A stretch of 64,000 nucleotides of DNA from Olsenella sp. oral taxon 807 (GTDB lineage Bacteria; Actinomycetota; Coriobacteriia; Coriobacteriales; Atopobiaceae): the NCBI RefSeq assembly GCF_001189515.2, contig NZ_CP012069.2:2356001-2420000 (forward strand), given 5' to 3'. The notes below the pieces were generated by a model that was given only the letters and a program-made list of their open reading frames with translations, made no database searches and was not told where the DNA came from. A program made the translations under genes and the position numbers. Positions within the stretch are counted from its first letter, which is position 1. The number at the start of each line of letters is the position of its first letter. Of the stretch, positions 16,174 through 23,711 are shown piece by piece.

Positions 16174-17380
16174 AGAAACCGTAGCCCCCCTTCTCCTGAT
16201 CGCGAACGATGTGACCCGCCTCAAGAGCTATGACGCGCTTGCGCATGGAGTCGACCATCTCACGATCATGGGTGGCCATGACGACGGTGGTACCGGTCCG
16301 GTTGATGAGGTCGAGCAGCTTCATGATACCGAGCGAGATGGCCGGATCGAGGTTGCCCGTAGGCTCGTCACAGACTAGAAGCGGCGGGCGGTTGACCATG
16401 GCCCGCGCGACAGAGACGCGCTGCTGCTCCCCGCCAGAGAGCTGGTCTGGATAGTTGTCCATCTTATCGGCCAGGCCGACGAGACGGAGCACCTCCGGAA
16501 CCTGCGTCTTGACGACCGAGCGTGGCTTGCCAATGCACTCGAGCGCGAAGGCGACGTTCTCGTAGACCGTCTTATCAGGCAGAAGCTTGAAGTCCTGGTA
16601 GACCGTGCCAATCTGGCGACGCAGGTAGGGAACCTTACGGTTGCGCAGCTTGGTGAGGTCTTGACCCGCGACGATGACATGCCCGCCCGTTGAGCGAAGC
16701 TCGCGCGTGAGAAGACGCAGAAACGTTGACTTGCCAGAGCCGGAGTGCCCGACGACGAAGACGAACTCGCCCGGGTAGATGTCAAGGCTCACGTCCTCGA
16801 GCGCGGGCTTGTTGGGCTGGGCTGGGTAGATGAGTGTGACGTTTCTCAGCGAGATGGTCGGCGTACCGCTCCGGTCGATCTTGGGTGCGTCCTTGAAGTG
16901 GATGGGAGAAAACGCGCTCGTCGCGCCAGACTGAGGCTTGATGTCGCTTGAGGTCCCCTCCGCCACCGAAATCGCCTTGGATGATGAGACAGTGGCATCA
17001 GGCGCACGCTTGACGTCTGGGATTCTTGAGACTGTGGGAGCACCCTTAGCCTCTGGGACACCCGTAGCGGCAGGGATGACCCTCGCCCTTGACCCATCGT
17101 CTTTCATAGACGAGACGCCCGCGCCTTGAAGGCCCGCCGCACTGGATGGGGCAGCACCTGGAGTGCTATGGGCCACACCAGCCGATTGGCCGACACGATT
17201 GGCGGCTGGCACACGAGGGCTTGCCTCCTGACGCGAAGACGCCGAAGACTTGAGGTCGGCCATGGCTGCCTCGAGTTCGTCGTCGAACAGCGCACCAGCC
17301 TCTGCCCCGGAGGAATCCTGAGGTAGCCCATCTGAGCCCTCACCCCCCCATTGCCTACCATCGCGGAAATGATTGGCCAC
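16160..17380 (-). CDS. ftsE: Cell-division ATP-binding protein FtsE with long N-terminal extension
   Basis: 406 aa from a GTG at 17380 behind AAAAGGAG. The canonical ABC ATPase starts near residue 174 (ISLRNVTLIYP): Walker A GHSGSGKS, signature LSGGEQQR, Walker B LLVCDEPTGNLDP, and His in MATHDREMV. Normal FtsE is about 225-230 aa. The first ~170 residues here are Ser/Ala/Pro/Gly-rich and probably disordered, with no good internal start. FtsE powers FtsX. The extension could tether other division proteins. Confidence 0.92.
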   Translation of the reverse strand: MANHFRDGRQWGGEGSDGLPQDSSGAEAGALFDDELEAAMADLKSSASSRQEASPRVPAANRVGQSAGVAHSTPGAAPSSAAGLQGAGVSSMKDDGSRARVIPAATGVPEAKGAPTVSRIPDVKRAPDATVSSSKAISVAEGTSSDIKPQSGATSAFSPIHFKDAPKIDRSGTPTISLRNVTLIYPAQPNKPALEDVSLDIYPGEFVFVVGHSGSGKSTFLRLLTRELRSTGGHVIVAGQDLTKLRNRKVPYLRRQIGTVYQDFKLLPDKTVYENVAFALECIGKPRSVVKTQVPEVLRLVGLADKMDNYPDQLSGGEQQRVSVARAMVNRPPLLVCDEPTGNLDPAISLGIMKLLDLINRTGTTVVMATHDREMVDSMRKRVIALEAGHIVRDQEKGGYGFYGSV

Positions 17381-17635
17381 ACATGCTCCTTTTGATACGT
17401 TGATACTGCAGTGACTGACAGATTTCGCGCTATTGTAGCAGAGAGCCGGTTGGAGCATTAAATCTGCATGCCACGCACAGACAGACCTCGCGTGGAACAC
17501 AGATAGGCCAAGACACGTGCCCCGCAGATTCCGGGGCACTCGGTGCCACACGGCCGCAGCCTCAGCTTAGGCGTCCGGATGGGTTTGGGTACGCGGCCGA
17601 GCGTAGAACTGGGCGTCCCAGCTGATAGCGTACAC

Positions 17636-18583
17636 CTAGCGCACAAAGCCCTCGATGGCCTCCGCGACCCCTGCGCCATCAAGACCGTACTTCGCAAGCA
17701 GGTCAAGTGCGGGGCCGGACTCGCCAAAGACATCGTTGACGCCTATCTTCTTGACGGGGGTGGGACAGGTCTCGCACAGCAGATCGCACACGGCACTTCC
17801 CAAGCCACCGATCACGGAGTGCTCCTCGACGGTGACGACGCGTCCGGTCTTTCTCGCCGAGGCCACGATAAGATCCCCGTCAAGCGGCTTGATCGTTGCC
17901 ATGTTGATGACCTCGCAGCTTATACCCTTGTCGGCAAGCGTCTTGGCCGCCTCGAGCGCGGCGGGAACCTCAAGCCCGCATGCGATCACGGTGACGTCTG
18001 AGCCCTCGCGCTCGATGACACCTCTGCCAAGCTCAAAGTGATAGTCGTCCTTGTGAATGACGGGCACGGGCAGGCGGCCAAGACGCACGTACACCGGGCC
18101 CTCTGCCTCGTATGCCGCGCGAACGGCGGCCTTGGCCTCGACGTCATCGGCCGGGACGATGACCGTCATGCCGGGGATGGCCCTCATGAGGGCGAGATCC
18201 TCGTTGCACTGGTGGGTGGCGCCGTCCTCGCCCACCGACATGCCCGCGTGCGTGGCCCCGATGACCACGTGCAGATGGGGGTAGCCGATGGAGTTTCGCA
18301 CCTGCTCGAAGGCGCGACCGGCGGCGAACATGGCAAAGGTGCTCGCGAACACCCTGTGCCCTGTGGTCGCGATGCCAGCGGCGACGCCCATGAGGTTTTG
18401 CTCCGCGACGCCGACGTCGATGAAGCGGTCGGGGTAGGCCGCCTTGAACTTGCCCGTCTGGGTCGCGGCGGCGAGGTCGGCGTCGAGCACCACGAAGTCG
18501 TCATGGGCGGCGCCCAGCTCCACGAGCGCCTCGCCATAGCTCTGGCGGGTAGCGACCTTGCGTATGTCTGCCATAGCGTTCAC
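17636..18583 (-). CDS. Transketolase, C-terminal subunit
   Basis: 315 aa. It carries the pyrimidine-binding half of transketolase (GVAEQNLMGVAAGIA, FASTFAMFAAGRAFEQVRNS, GEDGATHQCNEDLALMRAIPGM) and the C-terminal domain (VEEHSVIGGLGSAV). It pairs with the N-terminal subunit encoded immediately upstream, overlapping by 4 nt. The split two-subunit form is usual in archaea and many anaerobes. It transfers C2 units between pentose-phosphate sugars using thiamine diphosphate. Confidence 0.93.
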   Translation of the reverse strand: MNAMADIRKVATRQSYGEALVELGAAHDDFVVLDADLAAATQTGKFKAAYPDRFIDVGVAEQNLMGVAAGIATTGHRVFASTFAMFAAGRAFEQVRNSIGYPHLHVVIGATHAGMSVGEDGATHQCNEDLALMRAIPGMTVIVPADDVEAKAAVRAAYEAEGPVYVRLGRLPVPVIHKDDYHFELGRGVIEREGSDVTVIACGLEVPAALEAAKTLADKGISCEVINMATIKPLDGDLIVASARKTGRVVTVEEHSVIGGLGSAVCDLLCETCPTPVKKIGVNDVFGESGPALDLLAKYGLDGAGVAEAIEGFVR

Positions 18584-19401
18584 GCCTCCTTCGCGAGCTC
18601 GACCATGGCCTGCTCGTACTGCTCGTCACCGGGAGCCTTGCCGTGCCATCCCACCTGGTCCTCCATGAACGAGACCCCCTTGCCCTTCGTCGTGTGCGCA
18701 ACGATGCAGCTGGGGGCGCCCTTGGTCGTGCGCGCCTCGCCGAAGGCGGCGCGCAACTGATCGAAGTCGCTGCCATCTGGGACGTCTATCACGTGGATGT
18801 GGAAGGCTCTGAACTTATCCCCTATCGGCTCGGCGGAGTTGACCTCCTCGATGGTCCCGTCGATCTGGAGCCGGTTGTTGTCCACGATGAGACAAAGGTT
18901 GTCAAGGCCATGGTTGCCGGCAAGCATCGCGGCCTCCCAGACCTGCCCCTCCTCGAGCTCACCGTCACCAAGCAGGGCATAGACGCGGTAGCTGTCACCC
19001 CACAGCTTAGCGGCAAGCGCCATGCCCACGGCCACCGAGATCCCCTGGCCCAAGGAGCCGGTGCTCATGTCAACCCCGAGGGTATCCCTCATGTTGGGAT
19101 GTCCTTGGAGCTGGGACCCCAGGTGGCGCAGGGTCTTGAGCTCCTCCTTTGGAAAGTACCCCCGCTCGGCGAGGGCGGAATAGAGGCCCGGAGCACAGTG
19201 GCCCTTCGAGAGGACAAAGCGGTCGCGCTCGGGCTTGAGCGGATCGGCCGGATCGATGCGCATCTCCTCGAAGTACAGGTAGGTGAGTATCTCGGTCGCC
19301 GAGAGCGACCCGCCGGGATGGCCCGACTTGGCCGCATGAGTCGCTGTCATGATGTCACGACGCAGCTCTCGCGCGACCTTCTTAAGGTCGGCATTGTCCA
19401 T
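18580..19401 (-). CDS. Transketolase, N-terminal subunit
   Basis: 273 aa. This is the thiamine-diphosphate-binding half: SGHPGGSLSATEILTYLYFEEM, LSKGHCAPGLYSAL, GSLGQGISVAVGMALA, and the GDGELEEGQVWEAAM...DNN metal/ThDP motif. It works with the C-terminal subunit downstream. Transaldolase lies upstream on the same strand, making a small non-oxidative pentose-phosphate cluster. Confidence 0.94.
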   Translation of the reverse strand: MDNADLKKVARELRRDIMTATHAAKSGHPGGSLSATEILTYLYFEEMRIDPADPLKPERDRFVLSKGHCAPGLYSALAERGYFPKEELKTLRHLGSQLQGHPNMRDTLGVDMSTGSLGQGISVAVGMALAAKLWGDSYRVYALLGDGELEEGQVWEAAMLAGNHGLDNLCLIVDNNRLQIDGTIEEVNSAEPIGDKFRAFHIHVIDVPDGSDFDQLRAAFGEARTTKGAPSCIVAHTTKGKGVSFMEDQVGWHGKAPGDEQYEQAMVELAKEA

Positions 19402-19431
19402 GCCGTCTCCTTTCCATATGGGGACTTTTGA

Positions 19432-19461
19432 GGCGACGCCCGCTGACGGGCAGGCGTCGCC
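19432..19461 (-). terminator. Hairpin between transaldolase and transketolase
   Basis: GGCGACGCC and GGCGTCGCC form a perfect 9-bp GC stem with an inner CCCG/CGGG pairing. No T-run follows on the minus strand, so it may attenuate or protect mRNA ends rather than terminate fully. Confidence 0.55.
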
Positions 19462-19479
19462 TTCGTTGAGCTCGGCCTC

Positions 19480-20163
19480 TCACGCCTGGCTGGTGACCTT
19501 GGCCCAGTCTGCAGCGAAGAGCTCCAGGCCGCGGTCGGTAAGCGGGTGGCGCACGCACTTCTGGAGCGCGCCGAAGGGCACAGTGGCGATGTCGGCCCCC
19601 ATGAGGGCGGCCTGCGTCACGTGGTGCGGGGTGCGCACGGAGGCGGTGATGATCTCGGGGCCGCCCTCCTCGTCCCAGTAGCCGTAGCGGTAGTTGTGGA
19701 TTGCGTCGACCATCTCCCGCAGGTGGTCGAGGCCCTCGTCACCGATATCATCGAAGCGCCCGACGAAGGGGCTGATGTAGCGGGCGCCGGCGCGGGCGCC
19801 CAGAAGCGCCTGGGGCGCGGAGAAGACGAGCGTCATGTTGACGCGGACGCCCTCTTGGGCGAGGTGGTGGATCGCCGGGAGCGACTGCTCCGTGACGGGG
19901 AGCTTGACCACGACGTTGGGGGCCAGCGACGCCAGGCGCTCGCCCTCCTCGATCATGCCCTCGGTGGTCTCGGCCGTGGCCTCGGCCGAGACGGGCAGGC
20001 CCTCACAGATCTTGCAGATCTTGACCATATGACCCTCGAAGTCGGCGAGTTTGCCGCCGGTCTTGGCGTAGAGGGAGGGGTTGGTGGTGACGCCCGAGAG
20101 ACAGCCCCAGCTCGCCGCCTTCTCGATCTCCTTGAGGTCAGCCGTGTCGATGAAGAACTTCAT
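19480..20163 (-). CDS. Transaldolase / fructose-6-phosphate aldolase-like (short type)
   Basis: 227 aa, the size of the TalC/FSA-type short transaldolases. MKFFIDTADLKEIEKAASWGCLSGVTTNPSL opens the TIM barrel, VVVKLPVT carries the Schiff-base Lys, and MTLVFSAPQALLGARAGARYISPFVGRFDDIG follows. It catalyses dihydroxyacetone transfer in the pentose-phosphate pathway or aldol cleavage of fructose-6-phosphate; sequence alone does not separate these. Confidence 0.92.
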   Translation of the reverse strand: MKFFIDTADLKEIEKAASWGCLSGVTTNPSLYAKTGGKLADFEGHMVKICKICEGLPVSAEATAETTEGMIEEGERLASLAPNVVVKLPVTEQSLPAIHHLAQEGVRVNMTLVFSAPQALLGARAGARYISPFVGRFDDIGDEGLDHLREMVDAIHNYRYGYWDEEGGPEIITASVRTPHHVTQAALMGADIATVPFGALQKCVRHPLTDRGLELFAADWAKVTSQA

Positions 20164-20208
20164 GAGACGCTCCTTTCCTGTGTCACGCGCATGCGGACAT
20201 CCCTATTT

Positions 20209-20640
20209 CTATACCCCGTTACCCCAACCGTGGCGCTCGAGGGCATGATCGATCTTCTCGCGAACAAAGCGTGCGGCATGGCCAACGTCATCTTGCCAGC
20301 TCGCGGAGCCGAGGTACCACAGCTCGCACACATACCTCCGTACGCCCTGTGGAATGAGCTGCGCAAGCGCGCCGTCGTAGTCGGTCGTGCCCTCGCCAAA
20401 GAGCAGGTCGCGGTACCGTCCCGCCTTGGTGGCCTTCATGTGGGCGGCGAGGATGTGGCCCTTGCCCATCGCGAGGTCATCGGCAACCGATCTGCCGTAG
20501 ACCAGAGAGGCGTTCGTGAGATTGCCCACGTCGGGGTAGACGCCCAGAAACGGGCTGTCGATCTTGTCGACGTAGCGCATGGCCTTCTCGACAGTGTCCA
20601 TGAAGGGGGTCTCCATGGTCTCGAACAGCAGCCTCGTGGA
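20209..20640 (-). pseudogene. C-terminal fragment of a UlaE/SgbU-like sugar-phosphate epimerase
   Basis: About 140 residues match only the C-terminal part of the L-ribulose/L-xylulose-5-phosphate 3-epimerase family: RLLFETMETPFMDTVEKAMRYV, then DSPFLGVYPDVGNLTNA and GHILAAHMKATKAGRYRD, including metal-site positions. The N-terminal half of the barrel is missing. At about 20633-20640 the sequence switches to the AlbA_2-type gene in another frame. Truncated remnant left by a deletion; the neighbouring transketolase/transaldolase genes fit a former pentose-utilisation cluster. Confidence 0.8.
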
Positions 20641-20929
20641 ACCTAAACCCTATGTCGGGCTGCACCTGACGGGCGAGCCAGTGCTCGAGCGGCTCACCGC
20701 CCACGTTGCGCTGCCAGAGGAACCCCGTGCCCACGACCTCGTGGTCGGAATCCCTCACGCCCCACACGAAGTACGCCTCCTTGCGTCCGGCCATCGCCGC
20801 CGCGTTAGAGAGCGCCGATATGTACTCGCCGAGGACCATGGGCTCAAACCAATTCTCCTTGAACTCGAACCACTCCTCCTCGGCACCGTACGCCATCAGA
20901 CCCTCGACCAACTCCGTCCAGACATCCAT
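20477..20929 (-). pseudogene. Truncated AlbA_2/Schlafen-type DNA-binding protein
   Basis: From ATG 20929 (Shine-Dalgarno GGGAGGT) about 99 residues are the start of an AlbA_2 (divergent AAA_4/Schlafen) domain: EEEWFEFKENWFEPMVLGEYISALSNAAA, YFVWGVRD. At residue ~99 the homology stops, and the reading frame runs out of frame through the epimerase fragment to 20477, giving a ~150-aa hybrid of no sense. The rest of the gene has been lost. Confidence 0.75.
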
Positions 20930-20962
20930 GCGACCTCCCTCATCCAACTACAGTATACCTAG

Positions 20963-21034
20963 GGTTGGCCGATGGGTTGGCTGATGGGTTGGCTGATGGG
21001 TTGGCTGATGGGTTGGCTGATGGGTTGGCTGATG
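20963..21034. repeat. Tandem 12-bp repeat, six copies
   Basis: GGTTGGCTGATG six times in a row (first copy with one change, GGTTGGCCGATG), 34 bp upstream of the truncated AlbA_2 gene. Open in all relevant frames, but not part of a credible gene. Confidence 0.9.
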
Positions 21035-21447
21035 GGGCCCTGAGGCATGGAATAGGCTTCGGAACAATGCTGCCGTTCGCCGATTCGCCGCATGGCCGCC
21101 TCACGCCTTCGACCGCCAGTTTTACCCGGCGGACTCGACGCCCCCGAGCGGGCGGAGGCCCGCTCCCACACGCAGCTCGCCTGCAGGCTGGCGGGGACGC
21201 CTGCTCGCGCTGCCGGCCACTCGCAGCGAAAAGGAGCTTTCACGCAGGGCCTCGCCGAGGGCTGGCGCGGCTACCCTATCTGGGCGGAGTGGCGGCTCTT
21301 CGGGACTTCTCGCCCCTCAGATACCCCACGTTAGCCATCGGAGATCGGCGCATCGTGGGGCATGGCATGGGTGGCCGTGCGCCTGGGGAAGCGCGACCCC
21401 TCCCGGGGCCCTCCTTGGCAAGCGATCCCATGCCCCTCTGGGGCACT
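21035..21447. other. Non-coding, no feature recognised
   Basis: GC-rich stretch between the tandem 12-bp repeat and the palindromic repeats. Reading frames here are Arg/Pro/Gly-rich with no family resemblance and no ribosome-binding sites. It probably represents decayed sequence downstream of yitT on the minus strand. Confidence 0.5.
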
Positions 21448-21601
21448 GGCACTGCCACTCGACGGTGAACGTACGGGGCGGTACGCTCAGGGACGAGTGG
21501 CAGTGCAGCGCACACTGCCACCCGGCGTCGAGCGTACCGAAACGGTACGATCAGGGCCGAGTGGCAGTGCGTCCGGTACGCTCGGGGGCGAGTGGCAGTG
21601 C
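21448..21601. repeat. REP-like alternating palindromic repeats
   Basis: A ~28-bp unit, consensus CGGTACGNTCNGGGNCGAGTGGCAGTGC. It occurs in direct orientation at 21479-21506, 21543-21570 and 21574-21601, and inverted at about 21448-21473 and 21512-21540. Alternating orientation in an intergenic region resembles bacterial REP/BIME elements, which fold into hairpins in mRNA. Confidence 0.8.
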
Positions 21602-21717
21602 AGGCTGGTGTGGCCTACGACCCCTTGACTCACAGCAATTGTGCCGATGTCGGGACGTGCGGGCCTTGGGGCGTACCGGTTTTGGGGCGTGCCTCGACCA
21701 CCTCAGGCGAGCCGGCC

Positions 21718-22602
21718 CTATCTGCCGCCCAGACGGCCAAAACCCTCGCCAAAAGCCTCGTGCACCTCAGAGACGATGACGATGGCCTCGGGATCTATGC
21801 CCGCGACGATCTCCTTGAGACGCATGGACTCGTTGCGGCCTATCACGACCATCAGGACCGGGCGCTGGTTGCCACTCCACACGCCACGCGCCTGCAACTC
21901 GGTGCAGCCGCGGTCGAGAGAATAGAGTATCTCGCTGGCTATCTCGGCATGCTTGTTTGAGATGACGTACGCCATGCGCGCACTGAGCGGACCCTCGAGC
22001 ACCATGTCCACCACGTAGCCGAACACGACCATGGCGACGCCAGCGTAGAGGGCGTTGGTAAGCGAGAAGACCGGTACCGAGGCGAGCAGTATCACGCCAT
22101 CGACGAGCATCGTAAGCACGCCGAGCGAGGCACCCGTGCGTCTTGCGATGCGCTGACAGATGATGTCGGTGCCTCCCGTGTTGCCGCCACTCAGAAACAC
22201 GATGCCAACACCGGCGCCCCCTATGACGCCGCCCCAGAGGGCCGAGATCAGCAATTGCCCCTGGGTGGGCACCGGCAACACCGGTGCAAGCAGGTCCATG
22301 AAGAAGCCCGAGGCCACAATGCCGAGCACGCTCTGGGCTATGTATTTGACGTCACGCGAGGTGACGTAGACGTAGACAAGAAGGAGTGCGTTCATCACAA
22401 TGGTCTGGACGCCGACAGGCAGCGTGATGCCCCAGCGCGCGGCGGCGGCCGCAATCGTGGTCGCAAGGCCTGTGAGCCCGCCAGCCGCAAGGCCGTTGGG
22501 TATCTCGAACATGTCAATGCCCAGCGCATAGATGAAGGATCCTATGAGGGTGAGCCCGACCTTCCTGACGAGCTCGCGGCGCGAGATCTTGAGCTTGCTC
22601 AC
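21718..22602 (-). CDS. YitT-family membrane protein (DUF2179)
   Basis: 294 aa. The N-terminal two thirds hold five to six membrane segments with the conserved EIPNGLAAGGLTGLAT and LSGGNTGGTDIICQRIARR motifs. The C-terminal ~80 residues form the soluble DUF2179 domain (LDRGCTELQARGVWSG...VLMVVIGRNE). Family role unknown. The start overlaps the prfB stop by 4 nt, so the two are translationally coupled. Confidence 0.9.
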   Translation of the reverse strand: MSKLKISRRELVRKVGLTLIGSFIYALGIDMFEIPNGLAAGGLTGLATTIAAAAARWGITLPVGVQTIVMNALLLVYVYVTSRDVKYIAQSVLGIVASGFFMDLLAPVLPVPTQGQLLISALWGGVIGGAGVGIVFLSGGNTGGTDIICQRIARRTGASLGVLTMLVDGVILLASVPVFSLTNALYAGVAMVVFGYVVDMVLEGPLSARMAYVISNKHAEIASEILYSLDRGCTELQARGVWSGNQRPVLMVVIGRNESMRLKEIVAGIDPEAIVIVSEVHEAFGEGFGRLGGR

Positions 22603-23711
22603 CGCTCGCCCCCACCAACCAACCAGCGGTGATAGCCCACGACGAACTTGTCCAGATCGCCGTCGGAGAGGACGGAGTCGACATTGCCGGTCTCCACCCC
22701 ACTTCTGAGATCCTTGACCAGCTGGTAGGGATAGAGCACGTAGCTCCTGATCTGGTTGCCAAAGCCTATCTCGTGCTTGGGTCCCCTCAGCTCGTCGAGC
22801 TCGGCCTCGCGCTTGGCAAGCTCGAGCTCATAGAGGCGACTGCGCAGGATGTTCATGGCAAACGCCTTGTTCTGGAGCTGGCTGCGCTCGTTTTGGCAGG
22901 TGACGACGGTGTTTGTGGGAAGGTGCGTGATGCGGACGGCGGAATCGGTGGTGTTGACGCCCTGGCCGCCGTGGCCTGACGCATGGTAGACGTCTATGCG
23001 CAGGTCGTTGGGGTCTATGTCCACCTTGACGTCTTCGGGTAAGACCGGCAGTACCTCCACGCCCGCGAAGGTGGTCTGGCGCCGCTTCTTTGCGTCCGTG
23101 GGAGAGATGCGCACGAGACGGTGCACCCCTTGCTCACCCCTGAGCATCCCATAGGCGTTTTTGCCCGAAACCGTGAAGGTTGCGCGGTCAATGCCGATGG
23201 CCTCGGCCACTGGCGCGTCGTTGACCGTGACCTTCCAGCCGCGCCGCTCGCAGTAGGCGAGGTACATGTGAAAGAGCATCCCACACCAATCCTGCGCCTC
23301 AAGGCCCCCCTGGCCGGGCGTGATCGTGACGATGGCGTCACCGTGGTCGAGCTCATCGGAAAACCAGCTCGCCAGCTCGAGCTCAGAGAGCTCCCGCCCA
23401 AGCGCGGCGGCAAGCCCATCCGCCTCGTCGAGCAGCTCCTCCTCGCCCGTCTCCTGGCCAAGGTCGAATGCGGCCTGGATGTCGCCGATCCTCTGTCGCG
23501 CGGCGTCAACCCGACTGACCTCGTCCTTGGCCTGGGTCAACTCGGCCATGACCCCGCTCGCCGCCTCCGCGTCATCCCAAAAGCCGGGCGCGGTACTTGT
23601 GGCCTCGAGCTGCGCGACAACTTGGCGCTGCTCGTCGAGGCGCAGATAGCCCTCCACCTCATCGAGCTGCACCTTGAGGGCGTCTATACCCGCCTGCGTG
23701 ATCTCTGCCAT
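22599..23711 (-). CDS. prfB: Peptide chain release factor 2
   Basis: 370 aa in a single frame; the programmed +1 frameshift with in-frame UGA seen in many prfB genes is absent. The GGQ loop (ASGHGGQGVNTTDSAVR, GGQ 248-250) is intact. The stop-codon-reading tripeptide, normally SPF, reads SPT here at residues 203-205 (23105-23097). RF2 reads UAA and UGA at the ribosome. Next to secA, a common arrangement. The tripeptide change is odd and is discussed in the findings. Confidence 0.95.
   Translation of the reverse strand: MAEITQAGIDALKVQLDEVEGYLRLDEQRQVVAQLEATSTAPGFWDDAEAASGVMAELTQAKDEVSRVDAARQRIGDIQAAFDLGQETGEEELLDEADGLAAALGRELSELELASWFSDELDHGDAIVTITPGQGGLEAQDWCGMLFHMYLAYCERRGWKVTVNDAPVAEAIGIDRATFTVSGKNAYGMLRGEQGVHRLVRISPTDAKKRRQTTFAGVEVLPVLPEDVKVDIDPNDLRIDVYHASGHGGQGVNTTDSAVRITHLPTNTVVTCQNERSQLQNKAFAMNILRSRLYELELAKREAELDELRGPKHEIGFGNQIRSYVLYPYQLVKDLRSGVETGNVDSVLSDGDLDKFVVGYHRWLVGGGER

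Noticed and set aside
20965-21468. Plus-strand ORF beginning with ADGL repeats
   Set aside because: Arises from the 12-bp tandem repeat; the remainder is Arg/Pro-rich without a ribosome-binding site.
22599-23711. Programmed frameshift in prfB
   Set aside because: The RF2 frame is continuous from its Met with no in-frame UGA near the start.
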